DNA from: Mariannaea sp. PMI_226
Lineage: Eukaryota > Ascomycota > Sordariomycetes > Hypocreales > Nectriaceae
Direction of reading: 5' to 3'
Assembly: GCA_024336345.1 (NCBI GenBank)
Contig: JANFOG010000006.1
Location: 1,364,001-1,428,000, forward strand
Length of the DNA: 64,000 nt
Shown here: positions 49,441 to 60,805 of the stretch, one piece after another
How positions within the stretch are numbered: position 1 is the stretch's first letter
Layout: each line of letters opens with the position of its first letter
The notes under the pieces: model-generated
What the model was told of the DNA's origin: nothing
Seen by the model: the letters and a program-made list of their open reading frames with translations, nothing else
Database searches by the model: none
Made by a program: the position numbers and the translations under genes

Positions 49441-49893
49441 ATGATCCCCCATATGGCTACCGAGCGAGATGTCGTTGAACGCCACTTGCGTGAAGAGTGT
49501 TGCGGTTTGCGATATTTTGCTCTTCCTGCGGTGCCTCTTTTTTGGGGTCCTCCTCTCGCGTGCATCTTGTGTCCAGTAACTTATCAGTTGGCAGAAAATA
49601 AAAAACCATCGGCGATTGACTGTATACGCTGGGATGACGTGACGACACCAGGATGTTCTCTGGAGATAATCGCCCACGTGGGTACAGGTTATCCTTCGAT
49701 ACGCGCATTTTGGCGTTTTGAGCCGCATGCCAGGACCCTGGTGCTATCGCGGCATCATGGGCAGGATAACCCGGCATTTATAGTCGCGAAATGGACGGCT
49801 TTGTTATGGATTTGGACACCGAGGGCTTTCATCACAGAACAGTCGTGGCCGTCCTCTAGTGCAACTCTTGAAGGGCAGAGAGTTGCAGTTTAG
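49441..49893 (+). CDS. Possible hypothetical ORF (150 aa), doubtful
   Basis: ATG at 49441 to TAG; the frame is open a little further upstream without ATG. The peptide has TERDVVERHLREECCGLRYF followed by a hydrophobic Pro/Cys-rich hairpin (ALPAVPLFWGPPLACILC) and then RWDDVTTPG. This order of a charged helix then a membrane-dipping hairpin vaguely recalls small membrane-associated proteins of unknown function found in protists and animals, but I cannot confirm it. The opposite strand also has a 151-codon frame here, which argues for chance. Confidence 0.25.
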   Translation: MIPHMATERDVVERHLREECCGLRYFALPAVPLFWGPPLACILCPVTYQLAENKKPSAIDCIRWDDVTTPGCSLEIIAHVGTGYPSIRAFWRFEPHARTLVLSRHHGQDNPAFIVAKWTALLWIWTPRAFITEQSWPSSSATLEGQRVAV

Positions 49894-51864
49894 CTACATG
49901 TCCACCACCCGGGAGAGCAGCGTGCATGCATGATCCTTTCGGTCGAGGCCGATAGGTTTCACTATCAAGAGGCGCATGATGTGATGAAGAATGTCTTAGA
50001 CCATTTATCACCACGTGCATATGCAATGGTAATCGTCCTTGTTCTTTTTTTTTTGTTTCTTCTTCTATCCAGCCATATTAAACACTTTAGCCGCTATAGC
50101 CCTGTCCTACACACGTGGTGTATCATTATCTCTTCTCGTTGAACAAGTTGCAATGAGTAGAAACGTGCTCAGAAACAATTGGCTATTCTCGAAGCTTTGG
50201 GGATAACGCCATATAGGATTCTATATGCCGCATTAGCGAATGCTTCATCTATAATCGCTCCACTGGCTGGCTCGCATTGGGGGTGATTCCAAGCTGCAAA
50301 CCATGCAAGAATCTGGTTCTCGCGCATTTCCTGATGTCCCTCTCGGCCGTAACTTATTCTCCCAATTTAGCTCCCTGGTAGGCATAAGTCATGTCGTGAG
50401 ATATTGCGCTATTCGAAATGCTACAGTACGTCTTCGTTATAGTAGCTGGAAGTCGGTTAGATTTTGTAGAACCTGATTCATACCGGATGAATCGTTGTAA
50501 CAATGGGAGAGGAGAACATAGAAATTGTTATGCATTCACTGCTATTTAATGCAATCCTTCCTTTCTGAATATTCAATACCTCAGCAATGAGTGGTTGTTG
50601 TCTCTTCCTATTTGTTGACGGGTTAGGAAACTCAACGAAAGAGCGAAATTATCTGGATACATTAGACTCAGCGTATCTCACAAGGTCATTGAGTTTTGTA
50701 CTTCGGTTATTTAAGTACCACCCTTTTATAGAGAGTAAATCCAATATCTTCCTTGAAGATATTTATACGCACAAGGTCAGATATGCTGGCTAGCTATCTA
50801 CATATGCGGACTAGAAAATCGAATTTTCAACAAAAGCGCCACCACCGCAAACAATGAAGGGAACTCATCAAAAGAGAGGTCAATTTTTCTACTACCTATA
50901 TCTAGTTAATAATAAGGTTTTCAATCTTGAGGTTATGACTCGGCGGCGAGGTGTATAACGTTATTATTAGAGTACCGAGCCTTGATATATATACTCTATT
51001 CTCACATCAGCATCAGCACCTTAAGTGAACGATTGGAGAGATTGAACGAGAAGTCCTAGTATTCATATCTCTCTCATTTGCTTGGCTTCGCCTTACAGTA
51101 ATTTCTTCCTATTAGCCATAGTTCTCAACATATCAGTTACTACTCGCACGTCGGCAGCCATCTATCCAAATCATGCCCCCATGGCCGTGGCCATCGTTCG
51201 AGCAACTAATCTATGGGCGCACAATAACTGCGCTGAAAAGAACTCAGATGTCACACAATTGGACTCGAAATAACCTAGGGAGTCAAAACAGAAGATTTGT
51301 CCCGATCTGAGACAGGCATGTCATGCGGGCTTCTTGCAGCTTGTTGGGGTTACAATGATGCAAGGGACGACGAGATCATCCATAACGAGGGTGGAGTCAG
51401 TCGTTTGGTAAATAGAAGCTGTCAACTACCCAAGGATAGAAAGTCTGAGAAGACATTCATCTCTTATTGGGGAGATATCAATGTTACGTGAGTTCATATC
51501 TCAACAACTCTTCATCTGGCTATGATTTCGCTCTAGGGTGGGCGATTCAAAAAGGAACCAATAAATCAGCATATCTATAGAGTTTTTCTCCAGTTTATTC
51601 CAATATTCAAAACCCGGCAGTCTTCTTTTTACGAAGTTAGCAAGCATAGATAGTGGTTGAAATTAAGTCCAACTGAAATATATAATCCCATTTATGACCA
51701 CAAATGTTTATGAGACAATCTGAGGGAAAAGAGCAATCTCAACACATGAAATAGGTAGGTACTATAAGTGGGAACTGCAACTCTGAACGAGGCTTGGTAT
51801 TAAAAGCTGAGATGCATACGGCAACGGTAAATTACAAGTGGGATGAGCCACGGCTCTCAGGGAG

Positions 51865-52567
51865 TCATTGATCAGCCTTCTTGTTGAGCTCGGCAAGAAT
51901 GGGTTCCTCGAGCGACTCTGGCTTGGTTGTGCTGGCCCAGCGACCCTTTACTTTACCGTCGCGGCCGATGAGGAACTTCTCAAAGTTCCACTTGATACGC
52001 TTGAGGCCCATCAAGCCGGGCTTCTCGTTCTTGAGCCAGTCGTACAGGGGGTTGGTGTTGTCGCCGTTGACCTCGGTCTTCTGCATGATGGGGAAGCTGA
52101 CGCCGTAGTTGACCAGGCAGAAGTTCTCAATCTCGTCCTGGGTGCCGGGCTCCTGGCCACCGAACTGGTTGCAGGGGAAGCCGAGGATGACAAAGTCATC
52201 GGGGTGCTTCTCCTTGAGGCCAGTGTAAAGCTTCTCGAGGCCAGCGTACTGCGGGGTAAAGCCGCACTTGGAGGCCGTGTTGACGACGAGGACTACCTTG
52301 CCCTTGTAATTGGACATGGGGACCTCTTCGCCCTTCTCTGTATGAGGTGGGTAAAGATTAAGTGGTCAGCTAGATGTACTCATATGTGGAAGGAATGGGT
52401 GTGTATATATGTATGTGTGAGAGAGAGAGAGAGAATGAACGTGCATAGGTTCTGACAAATGAGCAAACAGTAAAAGAAGAGGACGACGACACAAACGAAG
52501 AAAAGGAACAGTTGGCAGACATACTATCGAGGGGCTTGAAATCGTAAAAGGAAGCAGCGGAGGCCAT
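51865..52567 (-). CDS. Glutathione peroxidase (thioredoxin-type), 2 exons
   Basis: Exons 52567-52525 and 52337-51865 (187-nt intron, long for this window) give 171 residues, the usual length of fungal Gpx/Hyr1 proteins. The start MASAASFYDFKPLD joins KKGEEVPMSNYKGKVVLVVN after splicing. The peroxidatic cysteine is Cys39 in NTASKCGFTPQ, in place of the selenocysteine of animal enzymes; FPCNQFGGQEPG supplies the catalytic Gln and Asn, KWNFEKFLI the Trp, and Cys88 in ENFCLVNYG is the resolving cysteine that makes these enzymes thioredoxin-dependent. It reduces hydroperoxides and, in yeast, the Hyr1 relative relays peroxide signals to a bZIP factor. The frame upstream of the ATG stays open for about 250 nt and is Ser/Arg-rich, so an N-terminally extended, perhaps mitochondrial, form is possible. 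Confidence 0.92.
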
Positions 52568-54324
52568 TGTGGAGAATGGTTGGGTGTTACGGGGAAAGAC
52601 TGAGGAGGGTGAAGGAGATGCGGGAGCCTTCAACGATGCGATGCACTTGGAGTGAAAGCTGGTGTGAGAGTTGCAGTTGTGGCTTCTAGCGGAGTTGTTG
52701 ACGCTGATGAATCTGGAAAATCCTAGTGGGAGCGGGAGGAGCGGGGGCAGAGAGCGACAAAAGTAATTAGGTGAGGAGAAGCCGAAGCTTGTGCTGGGCC
52801 GGCAGATGTTAGTCAACCTGGTGGCATGTTATTATCAGTTACTGCGACGTTATTATTGCTACTGCTACCATTATTACTGTTATTTTCGGTGCGACGAGTC
52901 CCGAAACAGGCGAGTGGGTAAGGTAGGGTTTTTTTTCTTTTCTTTTTCTTTTCCCAATTGAGGGGGAGGGGGATGCATCATGGAAGAAATCAGTTCAGTG
53001 AACGTACTGCCTGTTGATGATGAGACGGCTGCTGCGGCAGGGCCCGTGTAGTGAGGTCATTGTAGCGATTGTTTCGCCCGCTGAGTGTTTCACCAGGTCC
53101 GGAAGAATGACATGAGGCGATATAGAGACAAAGAACCTTTATGGCTCAGGCTCTAACTACCCGCTGAGGAAAGGCAGGTAGGTGTATTTTAGGTGGTATA
53201 GGTAGGCGGCTACAGCGGTCGAAGAAGAGGAAGAATGCAAGCAGTACCTAGCCGTACGCAAGGTATTCGTACTACTATCCCTCACCTACCGGCCACATAC
53301 CTCGGCACATGCACTATGACGTGCCTGTATGGGAGCTTCAATTGATTATAGGTCGGTTACCTTACCTAACCGCGAGTGTGCCTGTCAGCGATTTTCACCG
53401 AGACTTAATGAACCACTTTGGTACCCGGTTTGCAGAAAGGCGATGTGAAGGATCAATTGAAAGAGGTTTGGAAGCCCAAGCCGCTGGGTTTGTTATTTTT
53501 CTTGGGTTGAAAAAAGAAAAAGAAAAAAAAGCAAATCGTTTACAAGTGATTGGCGCTGTTCCTATTCTACTGCACCCCATTCGTTTGTATTCTGTATACA
53601 TATGTCGGCCGTCTTGATGTCATCATCTGCTCACTCAGAACTTCTAGCTCTTCTCCAGGATACCTCTAGGGTAAGTACAGTAGTAGCTCTGGTTTGATCA
53701 CTTTCAGTCAAGTAGGCCAGCTTCCTTCATTCCCTTTCCATCAATTCCGTCGTCCAGGATTCAAGAAAGGGATTCGTCCGCTCACTCAACAAGACGTTGT
53801 TCAATCAGATCAGATCATTTGTTTCACATTGCCTGTGGACAGTCTTTATCACCAGCTCAACGTTCAACACCCGACCCCCCGCATTCAGCGCATCCGGTTT
53901 TCTCTGCGTCCCTGGAAGCTAACCCCTCCGGATTCGCAACTCTTTTGTCCCGAGACAAGAGCACCAACCAGAAGCATTCGGGTTATCTGTAAGGACCTAC
54001 TGCATGTACCCTTGCCTGCACAAAGTGCCTGCGCAGCTGCTTCACAAACGGTTACTGCAGCCACATCTTCAAGCTCCATCGGACGGGGTCCTGGTATGCG
54101 CCACCAAGCCGAGGACTCAATTATTCATCCATTTATCAGCCCAGACTTACCAGACAGACTTGCTAGCCACTACCAGCAACCCGGTCCTCGCTATCTTCGG
54201 TGCCTAGGTTATCCGAATAATACATGATACATGCCTTACCTACTTGGGTACATGTTTATCCTCAAGACTCAAATTTCCCAGTAGCCGCTTGTTGAAGCTT
54301 ATAAAATAAGCAAAGTCATCGGCG
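52568..54324. other. Divergent promoter region between glutathione peroxidase and TDA3-like genes, 1.8 kb
   Basis: Should carry both promoters. Contains poly-T/purine runs near 52925-52960 and 53510-53530, several TAGGTA-type motifs at 53171-53215 and TACCTA at 53285 and 54235. A 177-codon frame at 53694-54227 begins without ATG and resembles nothing. Confidence 0.5.
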
Positions 54325-55763
54325 ATGATGGACAACAGTAAGCGCAATATTGTCATTGTAGGTTAGTTTACCGCGCCGCCACCAAATCGTTTCCACATCC
54401 TTTCTCTTACAAAAGTGCTGACAACATCATCTCCCAAAAGGCGGTGGAATTATCGGTTGTACAACGTCTTACTACCTCACCCGCCACCCCAGCTTCAACC
54501 CCGCCCTCCACACAGTGACCGTTCTCGAGGCAGCTCCTGGAATCGCCCCCGGAGCCTCCGGAAAGGCTGGCGGCCTCCTCGCCCTCTGGGCCTACCCTTC
54601 CTCTTTGGTTCCGCTCTCCTATCGGCTTCATGCTGAGCTCGCTGCTGAGCACAATGGCGTCGAGAGATGGGGTTACCGGAAGCTTGGCTGTGGCAGCTTC
54701 GAGGCTGTTGTCTCCCGCCAAAAGATGAAGGCGCTGAAGGCAACAGCAGCTGGCGATGCTAACGGGGATAAGGCTTGGGAGAAGTTGCCAAAGCAGAATA
54801 GTAATGCAAAGGATCTGCTTGAGCCTGGAAGCCTGCCATTGGATCTGGATTGGGTAGACCGGGACATTATTGATAACTGGTCCGAAATGGGAATGCCAGG
54901 GTCAACCGAGACGGCCCAAGTGCATCCATTTCATTTCACCACAGCGATTGCGGACCTTGCCAAGCAAGGCGGAGCAAGCATTCACACGAACGCCAAGGTG
55001 ACGGCAATAAAGTCGTCGAAAACTAGCGTCCAAAGAGTGGAATATCTCGACAGAGAAACGGGGGAGGCTAGGACGATTGAAGATGTCACCGACGTCGTCG
55101 TAGCTGCAGGCCCATGGACTGGCCGCATCCTCCCGCGGTCAAAGATCGAAGGGTTGAGGGCACATAGCATCGTTTATGAGGCTGAAATAAGCCCATATGC
55201 CGTCTTTACCGACATCAGCCTACCTTCAGACTTTGTGCCGGAGCACCGAGCCAAGATGGGCCAGAAAAGGAGGCACAAGGGGCGAGTTGATCCGGAAATT
55301 TACGCAAGACCATTTGGTGAGGCGTACGCGTGCGGTTAGTGCTCAATCATTCATTTCTTCTTTCCTCTTCATTATATCTTGCTATTAAATAGTTCTAATA
55401 CTGCAAATAGGGGAGCCGGATACCCTAATACCACTTCCAGACACAGCAGACGCAGTCGAGTATGACGAGGCTCAATGCGACGACCTCGTCTCGTACATCA
55501 GTACCATCAGTCCAGTTCTCGCTTCGGCCCCAATCAAGGCCAAGCAAGCATGCTACCTCCCACGACACATGCGCTTCGGCCAGGAAAGCGGCCCCCTTAT
55601 CGGTAGGACGTCAGTGGATGGTATCTGGGTCGCCGCGGGGCATACCTGCTGGGGCATACAAAATGGTCCCGGTACGGGCAAGCTGATGGCAGAATATCTA
55701 TTTGATGGGGAAGCAAAGAGCGCGAATATTGATAACTTGGACCCGAGGAAGTTCAAGGTATGA
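54325..55763 (+). CDS. TDA3: FAD-dependent oxidoreductase of the DAO family, TDA3-like, 3 exons
   Basis: Exons 54325-54361, 54441-55334 and 55411-55763, both introns with GTTAGT donors, give 427 residues. The first intron splits the dinucleotide-binding motif: IVIVG before it and GGIIGCTTSYYL after it form the GxGxxG Rossmann loop for FAD. Further family marks are TVLEAAPGIAPGASGKAGG, a flavin-contact run HTNAKVTAI and DVVVAAGPWTGRI, and near the end DGIWVAAGHTCWGIQNGPGTGK, the C-terminal FAD motif of D-amino-acid-oxidase-like proteins. Yeast TDA3 is a putative oxidoreductase linked to late endosome/retromer function; the substrate is unknown. The start could be either of two adjacent ATGs. 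Another DAO-family amine or amino-acid oxidase is the alternative. Confidence 0.82.
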
Positions 55764-56651
55764 CATGGTGAAGAATTGTTGGCTAATCTTAGGAAAAAGG
55801 TTGAGTTGCGAGTTCAGACTAGACAAAATAAGCAACTTTTTGAGTGGCAATTTGATCCTTCAAAAAACTTATAGCAGTATTTATATTTTCTGTTTTTTTT
55901 TTTCAGGAAATGTCAAAATAGATACCGGAAGTGTGTTCATTCAGGAAAAGTTGCGCTTGTGCGGGAGAAGGCGATACCCAATGCTGATGAGAAAGGACAT
56001 CAAGTCGGAGACGTCGAGTCTTACTCCGGTTATTAGACCTTTTCCCCCAATGGCCATCTACCTAGCCATGTCAAATCTTTGCCGAGAAATTTATTGGTAA
56101 AGGAGTCCGGATAATATATATTTCCTACCTTGGTCACCATTGACGTTGTCGTTGAAATATGCTTTATTTTGTATCTGGAAAAGTTGTCTAGCTTGCCTCA
56201 AAATGTTACTGCCAGTCAGGACGTTTGGAGGATTTTCTTGATTGAGACAGCCTATACCCGGTTATTCATACCCGTAGTTACCACGCTACATAGCTTCATT
56301 TCTCTTATGAAACTATTCTATCTATTTAATATAATTGCATTATACCCTTATCTTTGAACTGAAGTGAAGACTTGCCCCCCCTCAAACGACCCATTGTTCC
56401 ATGTATTCATAACCCCAACCCTGGAACCTCATCTGGACTAGCGCCATATCAAATTCCTTATCGATAACGTCTTTCTGATCAGAAATTTTGGGCGGCGCAA
56501 CTTTTGCTTCGTTTGCTTCGCCCAGCGTAGACCGGCCCCCCTCCTCCAGCCATCTTTTCTCAATTCTTATTTTGACACCAACTTCTCACTCTTCTTTGTG
56601 GATTCCCCTTCTCTGATTTATAGTTGCTTTATACCCATCCTATCTTGCACC
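55764..56651. other. Spacer upstream of NOP16, 0.9 kb
   Basis: 3' flank of the TDA3-like gene and promoter of NOP16, both on the plus strand. AT-rich at about 55800-56350. The last 130 bp before the ATG is pyrimidine-rich, as in many fungal ribosome-biogenesis genes. No gene is seen. Confidence 0.55.
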
Positions 56652-57430
56652 ATGGGTCGCGAACTGCAGAAGAAGAAGCGCCGCTCTGGACGCCAGCCCA
56701 TTCGCCAGAGCAACAGATCCAAGAAAATCACCAACCCACGAGGCAACAACGTCATTGCGAAGAACTGGTGCGTTTCTTTCCTCCTGGGAATGGAATCCAA
56801 ACTTTAATTGGGTATATGTGCTGGGAGAGGAACTATGGCTAACGTCGACTGCGTTGTCTCCCCAAATTTAGGAACAAGAATGAGACTCTATCACAAAACT
56901 ACCGCCGTCTCGGCCTCCTCGCCCGCCTCAAGGCTCCCACCGGCGGAACTGAAAAGAGACTCGCTTCCGCTGGCCTCACGACCACTCGCACCTCCGCCAA
57001 CGACCCTTTCGCCATCGCCTCCATTGAAAACGCTGTTGTGTCCGAGGCCCGCGTCGAGCGAGACGCCGATGGCAAGATCATCCGCATCATCGGTCAGCCA
57101 CGCGCCAACCCTCTCAACGACCCGCTCAACGACTTGGACGCCGACGAGGATGAGGAGGACGAGGAGAAGGGAAATGCTGGCAAGGACGAGTGGGCCGGTA
57201 TCGACGACACCGAGACTACGGACGTCGTCAAGTCGCTCATCGAGCAGAGTCTCATGCCGGAAATCAAGAAGCCTCGCCACCAGAGTGATCGCGAAAAGGA
57301 GTGGCTCGAGAGGCTGATCGCCAAGCACGGAGACAACACGCTCGCCATGGCCAAGGACAAGAAGCTGAACCCGATGCAGCAAACAGCGGCTGATATCGCC
57401 AAGCGAATCCGTAAAGCGAACTTGGCGTGA
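56652..57430 (+). CDS. NOP16: Nucleolar protein 16, 2 exons
   Basis: Exons 56652-56767 and 56872-57430 (104-nt intron) give 224 residues, a normal length. The basic N-terminus MGRELQKKKRRSGRQPIRQ, the segment KITNPRGNNVIAKNWNKNETLSQNY across the splice boundary (shown here only in part by its conserved NPxGN core), an acidic run at about residues 127-140, and the C-terminal WLERLIAKHGDN and MAKDKKLNPMQQTAADI are the NOP16 family pattern. The protein sits in the nucleolus and takes part in assembling the 60S ribosomal subunit. Splicing joins TG and G to restore the Trp codon of the conserved NW pair. A short single-gene unit in tandem with the TDA3-like gene and convergent with the MARVEL gene. 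Confidence 0.93.
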
Positions 57431-58240
57431 AGTTTTTTTTTTTTTTGAGCTGGAGAAACCACACACTGCAATGAAAAAAAAGACACCAAAAAAATAAAAG
57501 AGATCCGTAGCAGCAGCGGATAGGACAAAACCAACCAGGAGATGTGAGGGAAGATTCGGGAACACTTTTGGCCTCTTGTCAAGCAAAACTTGGGAAGCAC
57601 CGGATATGCACAAAAAGACGGCGTTGGGAGTTTGGGCATTGAATGACCTAGACATTAGTACGTAGATATCTATACATATCTATATATATGACTGATACAA
57701 ACAAACACGTATTATATCTCCATTATGCGCAAGTCCATATTTGTTGCTAGGAAACAAACGTAGCATGATACATAGATACTGTGAACGAACAGAGCATAGT
57801 TCTAGAACCCCGAAACAAAAAGTCCGTCTGTATGTTGCCGTAACTTTTCTCTCTTGCACATCTAATCCTTCATATACACTTGGGGGCTAGCTAGCATGGT
57901 ATCTCTTCCTCGCGAATCCCCGTCTTCGTCGCAAAACCAAAGACGCCATAAACACCCCTTTCAGCCAAGCCAGAGAGGGACGTTAATCCACTGTACATAC
58001 AAAGTTGTGTAAAAACCGTTTTCCTTCCTCAGCCGCCAAAAAAAAAACAACCACAAAATAACAATGACACTTTCCCTGAAGAATTCCTTTCCTACCCCCC
58101 CGATGCAAAATAACAAATAGCTTGAAAAACAAGAGTATAAAGAAATCGTCACAAGGGGATTCCAATATTTTCTACATCCCATCATGATCCCACCTATGTA
58201 TGCATTTTTTCCTTCTTTGTGATCGCAAAAGTTGAACTGT
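57431..58240. other. Convergent 3' flanks, 0.8 kb
   Basis: Between NOP16 (plus) and the MARVEL-type gene (minus). Contains A and T homopolymers and ATAT-rich DNA at 57660-57720 suited to polyadenylation signals. Frames on both strands are short. No gene seen. Confidence 0.6.
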
Positions 58241-59274
58241 CTAGTGCGGTACAGTTCGGTCGTAGTTGGCGGCAGGAAATTGAATAGGCTGATCGTCATA
58301 GGCGGTGCCGACAGGGGGGTTGGCATAGCCCGACCCAGCAGGACCGCCGCTGTGGTACTCGGTATCATGGTCGAAGAGTGAGTTCTGACGTTGAGGAACA
58401 GAGCCATACTGACCACCAACTACATCTTCAGAGCTGTAAGGGTTGGCCTCACCATACCGGGCCGAGCCAGTATAGCTGTTATCGTTGTAGCCCTGTCTGC
58501 CTTCACCCTCGTGGTCATCCATGTTGACACGCTCGTAGGCCTCGTCATCGTGGGGAGCCATGGAGAAAGCAGCTTTGTCAGGGTCGATGTTCTCGCCGCC
58601 CCGGACCTTGCGGTTGTCATAGCCGGGCAGGCTGCCATCGTGGAAGTTGTAGTACATCAAAGTGTAGCCACTAAGGAAGGTTGTGCCAGCGAATAGGATG
58701 CTGCAGGTCAGGTGTTAGCAGGATATACTCGAGCACATGCGAATACTCCGTTGTAGCTGCCAGTTGAATAGAAGATGAAAACGTACGTAATGAAGACACC
58801 AAAAGCAACAATGGCCTTGCTGATACCGCACACATTTCCACACAGCCCCTGTCCGTTGTAATTGGCTTGCGTAGCAAAGGCAGAGAGCCAGATAATTGTG
58901 AAGGCAGCGTCAACACCAAGCATAGCAGCGGGGATAGCAAACTTGCGGGTGCGGCTGAATCGGGGAGTCATGACGAGGTAGATCCATGCTGGGATGCTCA
59001 GGAAGCACTGCGCATCAAGGGTTGTCAGCAAACATGGAATGGTCAGATGAGGGATTCAATGCTAAAGCCCATAGGCAATGACCCAAATAAGAACAAAGGA
59101 ATTCTAGCGTACCACTCCAAACGTCCAGCCATTGAGACCGGTAATCTTGGCCTTGTCTCCTCGAAAGACGGCAATCTCCAAGCACCAGAGGACAAATGAG
59201 AGACCAATCTGACCACAGTGGAGGCCAAGTTTGATCTTGGGCATCACATCGGGATCGATCTCGATGAACGCCAT
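58241..59274 (-). CDS. MARVEL-type four-helix membrane protein, 3 exons
   Basis: Exons 59274-59113, 59007-58787 and 58700-58241 give 280 residues. Four hydrophobic segments fit a MARVEL-like topology: LGLHCGQIGLSFVLWCLEIA, CFLSIPAWIYLVMTP, FAIPAAMLGVDAAFTIIWL and AIVAFGVFITTILFAGTTFL. The last 130 residues are hydrophilic, rich in Gly, Tyr, Asp and Asn (GYDNRKVRGGENIDPD, YNDNSYTGSARYGEANPYSS) and should face the cytosol. Fungal relatives are plasma-membrane proteins sometimes placed in or near eisosomes; no biochemical role is established. The second intron has nested possible donors (GTACGT at 58786); the one used keeps frame and the helix. Convergent with NOP16. Confidence 0.8.
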
Positions 59275-60655
59275 GGTGAAAAAATGTGTTTGGGTGAAGT
59301 TGTCAGGAGGGTTGTTACAGCAGTGGGAGAGACAGCCTCGTTGGAGCTCGGTAGCACAGAGGGGGGTGGACTTGGAGATAGTAGTTGGAGGTTCACGTTG
59401 TCCTCGTTATTTTTTCGTGGTAGTCGTCTTTGTCTTTCTTTCGTCTTTCGTTGTCGTAATTCGTGCTCGTCGATACGAAACCAAGATCGGGCTCAAACAC
59501 AGCTCGCTCGTTTGCTCGCTCGCTTACTCAAACTTCAGCTCAGCTCAGCTCGGCTCAGAAGAAGGATCGGGGTGCCAAAAGGTCGGTTTTTTTTGTTCGT
59601 CGTGGGTGGAATTCGTCAGATGGGAGTAGAGAAACAAATAGGTGATAGATGACGGGAAACTTGAAGCAGGAAGCAAGGCCCAAAAAAACAACAACAACGG
59701 CAATAGCAGAGATGAATGGAATAAGAAAAAGAGCAAAGCTGGAAAGACTTGCTTATTTTGCGTATGGATAGGTCAAGTTGGGGGCTTACGGAGGATTGGC
59801 TATTGTTATGGGCTTTTTTTTCCTGGTCAGGGCTACCAGCGCCAGTGGAACGCCTGCTTCATTAGCTACCGGACCGTACGCACTAATTATGCCCCCCTCC
59901 CTCTCTCTCAATCCCTCAGCGACAGCGCCAATTCCCAAGTCCCCGCCTGCGCCTTGTTCATGGCTTGCTGGTTTTTGCTGGCTTGCTGGTCAACGCCGCG
60001 GTATCAGATTTGGAATCAAATGGACGCGACGGTGGATGGTCATGGATAACATCAGTTGTTTTTTCTGATATCTTATTTTCTACATGTGCCAATTGAGGGA
60101 ATACAGTTGTGTCTCCTCGCTCTGTGTCTGTCTCTTTCAGGGGTTTCTCCCGCGATTCTTCCTTTTCCTTTAAGGGGCTTATCATCAGCCTCAGCTCCGT
60201 TGTCCAGCATCTTCCATTGTTGTAGCGGACCAACCCATTGTAACTAGACCAAGCCTCACAACCACCCGCCCCAGGCTCACCCTTGAATGTCCATCACTGG
60301 CTACCGCCAAACCTCAAGGTGAGAGGGAGAAGAGAAATGCGTACATAGGATAGTTAGGTAACATAGGTAACTACATAATTTCCGGTTCGCAGCCGTGCTT
60401 ACTGTGATATAAAATGAAGCTGAAGCAAAGAGGGAGGATAATTCCATCGCCGCTGCCGGGATCTCCTACTACGCACGTACGTACGTAGACTGAGATGCCG
60501 CCGCAACGTCGGAATCTCCACTGGAGAATGAGCCCTGCATAGCCTCCTGTAGAGTCCCACTTCCAGGCTTCTCTTTTATGCACATCCCACTTCGCCTTGG
60601 TGATGGGCACTCGCACTCGCAGTGCGCGGCTGCGCCACGGCATCTACTACCTATC

Positions 60656-60719
60656 TACGGAGTACAGGAGTATGTATGCACCACCCATATTAGGTACTTC
60701 CTTCGTTCTGTACTCCGTA
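60656..60719. repeat. Inverted pair TACGGAGTA / TACTCCGTA
   Basis: TACGGAGTA at 60656-60664 and its exact complement TACTCCGTA at 60711-60719, 46 bp apart. A third copy is at 48670-48678. Confidence 0.5.
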
Positions 60720-60781
60720 AGCTGTTAGGCGTGTAGCCAAGGGAGCCAAGATATTGTAGGTAAATTTTTGGTTGAAGTCGT

Positions 60782-60805
60782 CCAATCAACCACCAATTAA
60801 CCAAT
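60782..60805. promoter_or_regulatory. Cluster of three CCAAT boxes
   Basis: CCAAT at 60782-60786, 60793-60797 and 60801-60805, two of them CCAATCA, the form preferred by the fungal CCAAT-binding (Hap) complex. No gene start lies within 1 kb, so its target is unknown. Confidence 0.35.

Larger units (their letters stand above)
37842..51864. other. Gene-poor block, 14 kb
   Basis: No frame here has a recognisable family and most long frames overlap others of similar length on the opposite strand, as expected by chance. The first 700 bp is the CT-rich (coding-strand) leader and promoter of the acr-2-like gene. Elsewhere there are A/T homopolymers, TACCTA palindromes, and an AT-rich part at about 45400-46300 and 50150-51800. 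Two weak candidates (44221-44508 minus, 49441-49893 plus) are listed separately. I saw no transposase or reverse transcriptase motif, no terminal repeats and no RNA gene. Confidence 0.5.

Noticed and set aside
51082..51273. Signal-peptide-like N-terminus (MASPYSNFFLLAIVL as read)
   Set aside because: The first codon is TTG, not ATG, and the frame ends after 63 codons with no domain; too weak to call an effector.
37842..51864. Transposon remnants in the gene-poor block
   Set aside because: No reverse transcriptase, integrase or transposase motif and no terminal repeats were visible; only a self-alignment could show degraded copies.
53694..54227. 177-codon open frame upstream of the TDA3-like gene
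   Set aside because: It starts at a non-ATG codon, has no family resemblance and lies in a divergent promoter region.
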